In this document: piece after piece, positions 23,233 through 34,652 of the stretch | Numbering within the stretch: position 1 is the stretch's first letter | Layout of the letters: each line of letters starts with the position of its first letter | DNA from: Holtermannia corniformis | Taxonomy: Eukaryota; Basidiomycota; Tremellomycetes; Holtermanniales | Length of the DNA stretch: 64,000 nt | NCBI GenBank assembly: GCA_001599935.1 | Contig: BCIJ01000024.1 | Location: forward strand, 124,001 to 188,000 | Direction: 5' to 3' | Made by a program: the position numbers and the translations under genes | Notes under the pieces: generated by a model | Databases searched by the model: none | Seen by the model: only the letters and a program-made list of their open reading frames with translations | What the model was told of the DNA's origin: nothing

Positions 23233-23563
23233 CTATTCGGTCAGATTGTAGGTTTCACCGCCTGCGTCCATGTAGGCTGGGAGGTATATGGGGTCCTCGG
23301 AGTACTCGCCGCGCGGGCGAAGGCAGCAATGTGGCCAGGTGTCAGAGTTGAACGGCCTCCGAGGACCGGCGACCGAGGTTGATGTCGTCGTCACCCAAGC
23401 CGCCTGCTACATATCTGGGCCCAGGTGGCGAGGCCCCGTCGGAAGGAGTGCCCGCATAGTCGAGCGGTGCGAACAGGCAGCAGCGGAGGCAGTTGACGAA
23501 CCAAGCCCGGGGGAAGGCAGGCGGTGCATTGGCGTCAAGATTTAGCGCTGGACGACTGGGCAT
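23233..23563 (-). CDS. probable small protein with Cys motif; splice unresolved
   Basis: An ATG at 23563 opens MPSRPALNLDANAPPAFPRA, WFVNCLRCCLFAPLDYAG, and a Gly/Pro-rich stretch. The same strand ends in another frame with RGEYSEDPIYLPAYMDAGG and ETYNLTE, then stop 23233-23235. Both parts have the codon texture of neighbouring genes, and one intron should join them, but candidate donors (tat|gtagca near 23410, ctcg|gtcgcc) do not settle the phase. An N-terminal exon upstream of 23563 is also possible because gggtag precedes the ATG. No family is recognised; CLRCC could bind metal or be palmitoylated. It sits between DIP2 and the coiled-coil gene on the same strand. Confidence 0.45.
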
Positions 23564-24024
23564 CTACCCATAGTGCATGAAAGGTAAAATGAGATCAAGA
23601 CATCCAAAGCGCCCTCTCGTACCCTGTGGCGTCTGGTGTTCACGTCTTCCATCTACGTTCGACTCGAACCGACGTGGACACCGACCGAGCCCTTCCGCTT
23701 CCAATAGTATCTTGCGAGGCTTGCGTTATCGGGCTATAGGTGGGCCAGGGGAAACTGGTAGCTTGGGCGAGCCTCGATGGAACAACACCCAAAATGTTGC
23801 GGTTTTCATGTGCGAATATTCGACTATTCGACGCGCGCGCCTTCAGGGGCGGACATGTGTGACACAGCCCAGTTAGGCACGCGTGACCGAAATAGGCTGG
23901 CCAGCTTACCCGTTGGTGTTGCTCCATCCCAATTGTGCAGCACATGCAGCCGTCTCGATCGTGGTCTGAATAACATGGTTGGATCTCATGGCGACGGTGT
24001 GTACAATCAAAGCCGCTGTCGGCT
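23564..24024. other. intergenic region without a recognised gene
   Basis: 461 bp between the stop of the coiled-coil gene and the small protein. Only short chance frames are present; it presumably contains the small gene's promoter. Confidence 0.5.
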
Positions 24025-25089
24025 TCAGACAACAATCAGCTTCCTGAGGTATTTGCCGAGAGTCTCGGCGTCCTTGAGCAGCTGCTCGCCGTCAGCTCAC
24101 TACTTGATCAGCCTATCTTGCCAACTGACTGACCCGGTTGTCAGCCTTGATAGCTTTTACCGTGCACTTGGCAAGTGTGCGGTGCTTGAGCTCGAGTTCC
24201 TTGTTCTCCTCCCTCTGCTTCGTATCTGCAGCTCATCAGTCACACATGATCCACGAGGTCCATGGGAAACGCACAAGCCTCGGCGTAGCTCTCAAGCTGC
24301 TGGCTTGCCGGCCCGAGCGTGCCAGTGATGTAGAGCTCGATCTGCTCGATCGTCGCAGTCGCAGACGTCTGGAGAGCATCAGCGACGCAAAGACTTGACG
24401 TGCAAGCTGACCTTGATCGATTTGGCTTCCTCGTTGATCTGCGAGACGGACAACTCTCGGTTCTGTTGACGACGGTCGAGAGCTCCGCAGAACTGAGCGG
24501 TGATCGTTTGGCTGAGAATCACGATCAACAACCCTGTCACCCGTAATCGCAGCGCGATAGAAACGCACTGCTTGCCAGAACCCGCGTCTGACGCCTCGAA
24601 CGCATCCATGTCGTGCTTTGCATCGACGAAGATCTGATCGAAGCTCTTGAGCGTCTTCTCGGCCTCCTCCTGCGCCCTAGCAGCATCCGTCTCTGCAGTC
24701 CCGGTCAGCACGACACGATCAATCGTCTCGCATACTCTTCATCTGCGTGCGGAGCTTGTCGACACTAGCGGCTGTCAGAGCCGACTGGTTGGACTCGCGC
24801 AACGTACTCTCTGTTGTAGTTTTGCGTCTCGACAGTCGGCATCTCCTGACGCTCTTCTTCTTCTTCCGATTCCTCCTTGGACTCGTCGGACACCTCCTCG
24901 GCAAGCTCGATGAACGGCTCGAAATCTTGGCGAGTTGGACGCTTGGTCTTGACGGGGGCCGGTGCACGGTAAGTCGGCGGAGGAGCGGCTTTCTTGCCTA
25001 GGATGGTCAGTTAGGGGGCTGTCATACGGCTGAAGAGCTCCAGTACCTCCTGCTGCCTTGCCGTACTTGACTGTCTTCTTGATGGTCAT
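24025..25089 (-). CDS. orphan coiled-coil protein, 243 aa, eight exons
   Basis: Exons 25089-25047, 24997-24808, 24764-24736, 24692-24569, 24511-24412, 24368-24275, 24225-24134 and 24084-24025; each junction keeps phase. It begins MTIKKTVKYGKAAGGKK, continues with a Pro/Lys segment and an acidic tract (EESEEEEERQE), then long amphipathic helices: VDKLRTQMKKTDAARAQEEA, EKTLKSFDQIF, LDRRQQNRELSVSQINEEA, IEQIELYITGTLGPASQQLE, KQREENKELELKHRTLAKC and LLKDAETLGKYLRKLIVV. There is no membrane segment or enzyme motif. The helical register resembles SNARE- or kinetochore-type rods, but I do not recognise the family. The last acceptor could be either of two AGs three nt apart, changing one Gln. Confidence 0.75.
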
Positions 25090-25228
25090 GCTGAATGCTC
25101 TGCAGCTCTCAACCGTGGTCGTCGAGGTTGTCGAAGTGGGTGGCAAATCTCGTTGGTGATCATGCATGGGCGGCTGGCAACGCTGATCTGACAGCGATCA
25201 TCGACGTCTTTCAAGTCGACCTCCCGAA
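25090..25228. promoter_or_regulatory. short divergent promoter between the coiled-coil gene and MSH5
   Basis: Only 139 bp separate the two start codons, so both 5' UTRs and promoters must share it. No clear TATA box or known operator was seen. Confidence 0.5.
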
Positions 25229-28200
25229 ATGTCCCTGCATAGCGAGTACAGTCTGCGTATGTATCACAGCGGTGTCAAGCAAGAAACTGCGCAACGCAGC
25301 AAGATCAGAACAGGTGCGAGCTCGAGCGAGTCATCAACCAACCGCGCAAAAAAGCGAGCTCGTTTCGACTCTGATCCTCTGGCTGAGCGTCTCTTTCTGC
25401 CAGCTGCTTCTGAGCCGGACGACAAGCCTGAACTAGCAGAGACAGATGTGGATTCGCGGCCAGCCTACGGCAAGGTGATTGCGTCGACAACTGCGCAGGA
25501 CGCACTGATGAGCGCAGGTCTTGACGATCTGCGGCTCAAAGTCGAGCCAGAACCACGTCGCGATCGCTTATTATGATCATGAGACTCGCAAGATCTATGT
25601 CATGGAAGACACGAGCGACACGAGCAGTTATGATCTGACGCGCCTTGGTATGCTGTCCTCGCAGTCCCCACGTCTGGCTGATCCGCTAGGAAGTGCTAGA
25701 ACAAGTCCGTCCGGATCTGATTGTAGCGAGCACCAAGGCGTCGGAAGCCCTGCTTGCTGCGATCAACGCCTTTTGTGAGCAGCCATCATCTGCGGTAGCC
25801 TGCAGCCTGACCCAACGCAGGCGATCAGAACATGGAAGCCGTCTTTGAACAACTGCCCAACAAGCTCTTCAACCTCGCTCAAGCCCGCGAACGCCTCGCA
25901 AGCATCAACACACCAGCCTCGCTTCTTTCGTACGAGCTACCCAGCCTGTCGGAGAGTTCCGCATCGTCTACCTTGCGCACAAGCAGCTCGGAGGGTAGTT
26001 ACCGCGACAGTGATCATATGGGAATGGGGCGACTAAGGCTCGGCCTGATGAAGATGGGGTGCTACGTCAATGTCGATACACCACTGACTGTAAGTTTTGA
26101 TTGTAGGATTTACGTGTCATTCGCTGACTGCTTGTCAGGTGTGCGCAATCGGAGCGCTTGTCACGCACATGCAGGAACAACGCTCATTTGGCGCGCTGCC
26201 CGGAGACAGCTCCGATATCGACGTACTCGGCGTCGAGAGCCTCAGTGTCGAGCAGCACATGTTCATCAGCGAAGAAACGTTGACGTAGGTCCGCGTCAGT
26301 TTATGTGCGCTTGTATCATTGACGCTATCACAGATCATTACAGATCTTCGGCTACGAAGCGCATGCTTCCCTGCAGTCCACACAAATGAAGCAAGCCCTC
26401 TCCTTGTTCGGTGAGCTCCGCAAGCCTCCCAATTGCATCCACTTGCTGATATGTACCAGGTCTCCTGGACACAACAGGCACGAAAGAAGGTCGGGCAACG
26501 CTCAGACAGTGGTTTCTCCGCCCTCTCACCTCACTTGAAGCCATTGGCAATCGACACGATGCTATTGCGCTCTTCGCTGCCCCCGCAAATGCAGAATGCG
26601 TACTCGGGCTATGCACTGCGCTCAAGAGTGTCTCGCGCGCCCCCGACATCTTCAGACGGATCAAGGAAGGGCTGAGCGGGCTCGGCGACTGGCGGCGCAT
26701 CACCTCCGTAGGTGTGGATTGCTCAATTGAAGGGGAGCTGACGACTATAGGCACTCAGCTCACTGGCGCAAGTGCGGAATCTATTACCGGATCTCGTCGG
26801 TACAAAGGTTTCGCTCGACGAGTATCCGATTCTAAGTAGTGTGAGTCAACTTAGGGTCGCGGGGTCGGTCCTGACCTGGCCACCAAGCTAAGAGTCACTT
26901 TGTGCGGCAAGCTGCAAGACGCTTTAGATGTCATCATGAGCGAGGTACATCATATTCACCCCATTGAGTATTAGTGACCTTCTCACAGATTGACTGGGCT
27001 GCATCAGACGACGAGGACCGCGTGTGCATCCTACCCGGCATCGATGAGCCGCTTGATGCGCTCAAGGAGAGGCTGGCTGGTCTTCAACCGACACTGGTGC
27101 GCCACACTACGGCGACCAACTGTACTCTTTTGACAAATTGCAGGCGCATCTTGCACACCAGGTCTCACTCAGCATCGCCCCGGGATACTGCCGAGATCTC
27201 AACGTCGTCTGCTTTCCGCAGCTTGGCTACCTGCTCGCCTGCACGCTTGAGCATCCAGAAGCTTACAACCTCAACGTGCCGCCGGGCTGGGAGCTTCAGG
27301 TGAGAGTAGCATAGGTATAGCTCGTCGCGCCAGGCCTTGATCGTTGCGGCAGTTCTTCTCGGATCTGTTCTACTTCAAGGACGAGCACATGCGGGACCTC
27401 GATAGGTCGTTCGGCGACCTGCACAGTCAAATCGTTGGTCAGTGATCGGCATTCCGCACGCTAGCCAACTTATTGACCACCTATAGAGCGCGAGATCGAC
27501 TTGACACATGCGCTGAGCCAGGTTTTGATCGCGGTCGAATCCGAGTTTCTGCAAGCTGTCGACGCTGTGGCGCGACTTGACTGGTGAAACGAGGCCGCAG
27601 CCGGAGAAGACGCCTCGCGCTGACCTTTTCAAAGTCTGCTTGCGCTTTGCCGCGCTGTCGACACGTGCCGCCTGATACGGCCGCAAATGACTGTAGACAA
27701 TGTCCTCAGCATCGAGCAAGGACGTCACTTGCTGCAAGAGTGCGCACCCGATACACCATACGTCCCAAATGATGTTGCGCTTGGGGGCGCTGAGAAGCGC
27801 ATGGTCAGACGAGACCGGTGCTTTGTATCGCGCTGACGCCCGAACAGCTGTTCATGACAGGTGCTAATGGGAGCGGCAAAACGATCTACGGCAAGATGGT
27901 GCGCGAAGGCGTACCGGAAGGTCAACTTGACGCTGTTTTCAGGTCGCCATGATCGTGTTCATGGCTCAAATCGGCTCGTGAGTGTTGGGACATGCGTTGC
28001 ATTTCAGCTCATGCACGTTGGTAGCTTTGTACCTGCCGAGCAGGCTATCATCGGCATTCGGTCTTCCAGTACGACTCGGCCGTGTGCCACTTTGCAAGCT
28101 GACGATCCAACCGTACTCACCTGTCTCAATGCCCGCGAGTCGGTATCCACTGTGAGCCCTGATGTTCGTGTGCTTCTTGACACCTCTGACTGCGCTTGCA

Positions 28201-28933
28201 GCTGTCATCATCGTTCATGCTGCAATTACGCCAAGTCTCTATGACGCTTCGACTCGTGCGCGAGACTTCTCTGGTTCTCATCGATGAGCTCGGCAAAGGT
28301 TAAGCGGAAAGTTGCGGGCGAGGTTTCACCTGCTGATCATGCTGCAAGGGACACTCCCGGAAGATGGCACAAGCCTGCTGGTGGGTGTGTTACGACAACT
28401 GCTCGACATTCGATGCTTCGCCATAGTCATTACACACTTCCGGTACTTGCTGACACACTGACGCTAATCACGCTCACCATTTGTGCAGGCCGCCAATGCT
28501 GCCGATGGATCAAATCAAGCAAGCGCACATGCAGTCGATTGTTTCGCAGCAACATGGCTCAATCAGTTTTCTGTACCAGGACGTAGATTGTGCTGCTTGG
28601 CTTGCAGTCGTGAAGCACTGACTCCGACACAGGCTGAGACCCGGCGCCAGTACATCTTCTCACGCCGGCGCGTGCGCACTTGCCCATGGCATTCCGGCCG
28701 ACATTGTCAAGCGTGCCCACGGAGCTAGGTGAAGCTGTCCTCGATATTTCCGGCCACTCGCTGACCATCGCAGCGTCGCGATCGCCGCTTACGACTTCGA
28801 ATTCGACAAGTCAATGGCAGCCCACGAGTGGGCAAGGCTGCGAAAAGCCGAGAAAGTTACGAAGGAGTTTCTGCCTCTGGATCTGAACCGCGAGCCTGAT
28901 TTGATGGGCAAGATCAAGGCGCTGTTGCTGTAA
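25229..28933 (+). CDS. MSH5: meiotic MutS homologue Msh5
   Basis: Partner of Msh4 in stabilising meiotic crossover intermediates. I read 22 exons joined by introns of 43-60 nt (first exon 25229-25474, last 28774-28933), total 898 aa with every phase consistent. Landmarks: HVAIAYYDHETRKIYVMED, RPDLIVASTKASEALLAAIN, core-clamp RATLRQWFLRPLTSLEAI, Walker A LFMTGANGSGKTIYGKM, VAMIVFMAQIGSFVPAEQA, SSFMLQLRQVSMTLRLVRE, Walker B SLVLIDELGKGT, and the His switch AIVITHFR. The C-terminus has GIPADIVKRAH. It lacks the N-terminal mismatch-recognition domain, as Msh5 does. Uncertain points: exon 28025-28151 is read through and inserts a polar stretch after PAEQAIIGI, and the donor near 28573 (gtacca) is weak. 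The start is the first ATG after the divergent promoter. Confidence 0.92.
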
Positions 28934-29021
28934 TTGAAAATTAATTGACGACATGTGAGATCTATGCCAAATTGTACAATTACACATGTTTGGTGGAGGA
29001 TCCCCAGATGATTAAGGGTCC

Positions 29022-32000
29022 TCAGTCTTCGTCCGACTCGTCGTGGTGTGCCCCCCGCTTGAATAGATCTGGGTAGACATGAGCGACAAGATAAGCAGCA
29101 ATGGTCAACTGACTCATAATGTCGTTCATGGTGAGCTTGAGATTCTTGGTTGCCTCGCCAGACAATGCCGCCTTGGCGAGCTCGCGCTTGTTGTTCTGCA
29201 ACTGCGACGTGTGAGTGTGTTTGCAATCGAAACGGCCTCAACCACGAACAACAAGAATACCTGCGCGATCAATGTCATTATGGATCTCCGTAAAGCACCG
29301 GTTCACTCACGATCTTCTACAGTCTCGTCGATTGTCAGCTTGTGGATGTTGACATCCAACTTCTGCCCAAGTCTACGAGGATCAGTACGGCGCGCGCCCG
29401 CTGAGATTCGACTGACCGATGAGCTCGGTCGAAGGCCTGATCTTCAAGTCTACAAGATTGTCAGCGACAGCAAGCGAGTGGCGGTGGATAGACCAACGCT
29501 GGGTTCCTGTAACGGCGTCAGGATCGCGAGCACGAAAAAGTCCGTTCACTGACCACCATAGATCCATCAAGATGACATTGTTACAGCACGTCAGATTGAG
29601 ACCTTTATCCGATCAGACATGCCATGCTATAGTCAAGTGTCAACTGACCAGTGCTGCCGGCCTTGAATGAGATCAAGATGACATTGATGGTCTTGCTCTT
29701 CTTGATCTTGTCCAGCGACTCTTGCCGCTTGTCGTTCCGCATCGAGCCGTCATCTGTACAATGAGCACCGTGTTTTTGCGCAAGGGTCCACTCACATCGC
29801 ACATACTCGATCCCATAGTGCTTCAAGAAAGGCTCAATGAGGTTCAAGAACGATGTGAACTTCAAAGCGTCATTCATCCACTGCAAACAAATATGATTTT
29901 GGGGCTTACCTGCGAGAAGACGATTGTCTTTTCCTTGCCACCCGACTTTTCCTCCGTCTCTTGAATGAGTTTGAGCAACATGCGGATCTTGGCACTCGAT
30001 GGAGGCAAGCCGTTGTCGCCCTCAGCTGAGCGTGCACGCGCTCGCCGCGCTAAGAGGGCGCACTCTTCACAGTGCTTTGCCTCGGGGTCGGTAAGTCTTT
30101 GAGATGCTCAGCGATGTCACACCACAAGACGCGGTTGCAAGAAGATTCCGCATTGAGCCAAGACTCACTGCACAAAGCAGACCTCGCACTTGGCGCCAGT
30201 CGCGACGCCCAACCCTCCAAGCAGATTGGCAAGGTCATCAGCATCGTCCTTCTCTTCCGCCGGCGCCGCCTTGGATTCTAGTGCGTCCTTGTCCTCTACT
30301 AGGGAATGGGCGACGAGCGAGGGGTGATCGCAAGCTGGCATGGTCAGCCGTGCTCGTATGCTCCCGAGCCTCACATACCTTGGCGCATCCTCAAGAGCAT
30401 GGAAAGAACCGACGTGTAGTTGGTCATCGCCGTGCCGGCTTTCAAGTACTGCACAGCGTCAGCGTCGGTCTCCTCATATCACACTGTTGACCAATACCTT
30501 GTTGAATGTCAAGCTCGTCTTTTGCTCAAGCGCATCGTAAAACGCGCGCTCCTCGGGATCAAAGTCACATTTAACGACCTGGACGAAGCGGCCAGGTAGG
30601 TTGAGGATTGGCTTGCCATCAACAACAGCATCCTTCATGCGCCTGAGCATGATGGCTTTCAATACGATCTGCAGCAGCTTAGCCTGTCATCTCAATGATT
30701 GTAGAGGGACTTACGTGCAGTCGCTTCATCGCAAGCTTAGTCTTGCCATCCTTGACAAGACTCGAGATACGCTCCTTGAACGTCAACCAATCGTCGAGTG
30801 GCTTTGCTCTGAGGAACTGGAACAGCGAGAACAGCTCCTCGACGTTGTTCTACGACGTAGTTTCAGTCACGATGGCCAGAATCAACGCTGAATCAGATCA
30901 CCTGAATAGGAGTTCTGTGCGATATCAGCAGAGTGTTCACTCGAGGTCACCTTAATGACGCACCCTGTCAAACACCATCGGTACTTGGCCTTGAGCGCCA
31001 CCGCGGCCTTGGCAGCCTTTGTCGTCCTGTTCTTGATATGCTGGGCCTCATCTGCAGTCGTCAGTGTCTTCCACCGCAAAGCGCTCTCATTTGCCACTAC
31101 GAAAGTAGCTCTATCACGCCTAGGAACACAGCAAGCGAGTATGCGCGCGTGTTCGTATAGAACCGGGCCGTCTCGTAGTTGGACATATCACACAACTCAC
31201 CAATCACGACGCGCAACCACTTGACCTCGAACATGGCACACGGCGCTGGCTTCTTGGCCTTTGCCTTGCCTTTGGACTTTGTAGCCGGCTTCTTCTTGGC
31301 GGATGAGAAGCGTTGGCCGTCTGAGTCGGAACTCGCGTCGCTATCACTCCCAGCGTCGAGTTCGTCAATCGTCTTTTGGCGAGACGTCTCGAATGCGGCG
31401 TGTTCTGAAGCCAGAGTCTGGAAGGTCGTGATCTACGAGTGGTAAATGATCGCAATCCTCGGTGGACCATCAATGTGAAGTGACTCACGACCACGTCGTA
31501 CTTTTCAAGCGCCGTAGCAGCTGAAAACATTCGTCAGTTTGCACGATCTCAACATCATCTGGAAGGTAGCGGCTAGTGTAGGCTTGCCTCCACGGCAAGT
31601 CCTTTCGTCAATGAAGTACGCCAGTTTCGCAGCCGCCACATGAGATCGGTCTAGAACTCACACTTTGTCCGGCTCGGTCCGTGGTGTGTCGTGACGCGCA
31701 ATCGACCTGGCTTGGTCTTCGAAATGCACTCTTGCGCCCATTGCTCCATGACTGCGCTTTGTGAATGTCAGAGGCGGTCAACAGAAACAACGAGGCTGAA
31801 AAGAGACTTACAGTGGTGCAACGATGCTATGCGCAGGAGTCGTCAGCACTTTGATCAAATATGATTTCCGTGGCATTGAGGAGGTGGAGGAAGAACGAGA
31901 CGAAAAGTGGGAGCGCTCATATGTTTGAGCGGACCAATGCCACAACTTGGCGAGACAAGCCGCACCGGACACGAGAGATGTGGCACTGGAGAGTGAAGCG

Positions 32001-34407
32001 CATGTAGCGACCAACGCGCTTGGTTGCACCCACTCCCCCGTGCTGACCCATTCGAATTGAGCAGATCTGACGACGAGGAAGGACAGTCATGGACAGACGG
32101 AGCCAACGCACAGTGTTCCAGCTTTGTACCCCGCCTTTTTCTCCGCGGGCGTCGGCACGCCCTCCACGATCCGTGCGAGCGTTTGGACTGTCTTACCGAG
32201 CCCCATATCCTGGTGATTGTCAGCTCATTCAAATTGGGTATGCAGATTGGATTGCCGAAGTAACAGGTAGCGTGGATGAGTGAGCCGCACATTGCCAGCG
32301 CGGAGCGAACATGAAAGGTGTAGCTTTCGGACAGCTGTTCTCCCAGCCGTCCACGTCAATGTAGGATTTGGAGGTGAATGGGGGGAAGAGGGTGAGACGG
32401 TACATCCAGGAAGCAAGTCAGGTAACTGATCCCGTACGTGGCCACGCGCTAATCCTTCAAGTTGCATGACGCGGCATGTCCAGCTAGGCTAGAATAGCTG
32501 CTCAGACAGCTAGTGGCGCTGATCGACCAACCGCGTTGAGCAGAAAATAATGTACCTGCAGTAAACCCGGATCGACTTCCACCGATAGCTGATCAGGCAG
32601 GCAGTCTGCTTAAAGCTCGCACCCAGCCTATATAATCTACGAGACTGCACCGGCAAAGTGCTAAAACAGTCGCAGCACGCGCCACATGACTCCTGTCTCA
32701 GAGCTCAGAGAACGATACAGTATCCCACCCAGACACTTCGCCACCGAATCATCGACCATCAAGACGGTATCGTCTTTGCGTCGAATAGCTGGCGCCCATT
32801 CGATCGCGGGCGCGTTCTACAGTACATGCAGCACAGCTTGAAAGCTTGACGCGCCTGCCTCTGTTCGAGACTGGTATTGGTTTTGAGCGGCGACGGCGTG
32901 GCAGTTGCTTCTCTGGGCCTAGCCGGTCGAGCAGCTGACCCAGCTTTAGACTGCACATGCCGCACATACGAGGCACTCTAGCTTGTGCGTACTTTGATTG
33001 AAGAAAGGCGCTGACAGAGCCGACCAGCGAGCTGAGCTAGCTCACTAGACTTGCAGTGCGCCTTAGCGTCGTAGGGTACACGATTGCACGAGTGCCGGCG
33101 CCACGCTACCGCGCACGGGATGCCTTTCAAGGAGCAGCTGATTGTTCCAAGACCTGACGCGGTGAAGACGCGAGCTGCAGCTGGGCAGTAGCTGTTCCCT
33201 GTTATCGTTTGCGCCTGATGGCATGCTCGCTCAAGTACGGCGAGTGCCGATATTCCTTGACGCTTGGTCTAGTACGGTAGCTCGACGCGATTCGGTACAG
33301 CTCTGCACTCTCTCCTGGCGCCGGTATGGTTCACCTAAGATGAGTGCACGAAGAGATGCACAGCTACTGCGTAGCTGTACTCGCAAGGTACATACACCAC
33401 CCGTGTCATCCCAGTCTTCCAATGGAGAGCGGTGTACCGCTGGCCACCTAGCATTTCACTGGTAGTGCGGTAATCAAGACAGCCGGCGTCGCAGCTACTC
33501 TCGTAGCACACCACCCGTATCGTTCCAATCTCCAATCGAAACCCAGACCCAACCCAACCCAACCCCGCAAGCGACTTACATCAGCCAAGATCCCGCCATA
33601 TTTCCTCCCACTCTCTCTCCCTCGCATCCAGCTCGTCCCGCGGACCTGATGCGGCATCAACCGTATCCCATCCGCGAACCCATCCACGACGTCGCTCCCA
33701 TCGCCCTCCCCTTCATCAGCTTCGCCGTCGCCAATCGCACCACTGAGCAATTCGCGCATATGCGCATCGGCTTCGGCGGCACTGACGCGGTCATAGTCTG
33801 TGATGGAGGTTGGCACGGCCGAGAGGTCGAAATGTTCGGCTGAGGGGTCGTTGTCTTCCGTTGACGCGACGGGATTGGCGGTGGGTTTGGGTTTCGGAGG
33901 CAAGTTGAGAGCCGGGTTCGGTTGACCTTTTGTGATCCATGCGGGGAACGTGCCTTTGAGCCCTTGGCCTTGATATTGCCCTTGGCCTTGGGCTGGGTAC
34001 TGACCCTGAGGTCGGTTTGGTCCATTCGAGCGTGAAGCGTTGGGAACGGACGGTCTGATGCTGCCGCCAAAAGCGCCAGCATACTCCTGCGACTGCGACT
34101 GCTTTGATCGATCAAAAGCATTCGGCGTCGAAGGCTTGATGAACGCTGCAAAGTCTCCTTGCGGCGCTTGCGGGTGCTCGGGCCTGGTCGGTGCGTTGGG
34201 TTGGGTCGGTGTCAAGACTTTTGCAGATGATCCGAGCGAGTAGTACGCGCCGTTGCTGTTGTAAGTGTTGGTGCTGGTGCTGGGTTGAAGCCGCCTGTTG
34301 CTCGGTGGGAGGATTGGGACGGGTGTTGGTGACGGAGAGCGCGAGAGGTCGATCACGTCTGCAGATGGTCTAGAGTCTTGTTCTGCGCGGCCTACATAGG
34401 ACGGCAT
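29022..34407 (-). CDS. ULS1: Uls1/Ris1-like SNF2 DNA translocase with microexons
   Basis: ATP-dependent DNA translocase of the Rad5/Uls1 group, linked in yeast to SUMO-conjugate turnover on chromatin. I read 21 exons, 890 aa: 34407-33580, 32209-32112, 31826-31812, 31756-31662, 31520-31489, 31432-31201, 31051-30964, 30914-30902, 30849-30715, 30677-30498, 30448-30379, 30334-30169, 30096-29910, 29880-29796, 29753-29649, 29602-29554, 29506-29498, 29449-29417, 29372-29311, 29260-29250, 29201-29022. The N-terminal 250 residues are Pro/Gln/Ser-rich. Helicase motifs: RLMPHQVRG, DDMGLGKTVQTLA, VVIDEAQHIKN, LTGTPIQNNVEELFSLF, LRRMKD, IVFSQWMNDALKF, DGSMRNDKR, LISFKAGSTGLNLT, WWNPALEDQAFDRAHRLGQ. A CEVC...CEEC pair stands where homologues have a RING. 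One long intron (1370 nt) cuts between the two Asp codons before motif I. Confidence 0.9.
32210..33579 (-). other. long intron (1370 nt) of the Uls1-like gene
   Basis: Donor gtaagt after GCT GAT; acceptor region gagctgacaatcaccag before GAT ATG GGG. Phase 0. It contains a 12-bp perfect palindrome TGAGCTAGCTCA near 33031-33042 and no recognised gene. Confidence 0.83.
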
Positions 34408-34652
34408 GGTGCTACCGTACGCTCTTTACGCTGCAATCAACTAGCAACACGTAGGTTGCGCTGCAGTCTGTCGCTTTACCCTCTCGAGCTTGTCGTTGTC
34501 CACTCGCTTGTTGACGTTGATTTCGATTCGCCACCCGCCGCGCGCCTATCTAGCATTTCGGTTATTGTTGCGCCTACCACGCGCCTATTGCAGATGCATC
34601 AAGCACCGTCCCCCTACGCCTCGCCTTCCCTCTGCCTGTCCATCCCACCACC

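Noticed and set aside
24236..24275. C-terminus MDLVDHV for the coiled-coil gene
   Set aside because: The 49-nt intron 24226-24274 (gtgcgt ... gctgcag) gives a longer in-frame helix AYTKQREENKELELK, consistent with the rest of the protein.
24719..24967. Alternative frame TLRESNQSALTAASVDKLRT in the coiled-coil gene
   Set aside because: It needs an intron of wrong phase. Intron 24765-24807 joins NYNRD to VDKLRTQMKK cleanly.
33031..33042. Palindrome TGAGCTAGCTCA as an operator
   Set aside because: A 12-bp palindrome inside a long intron is not improbable, and there is no supporting context.
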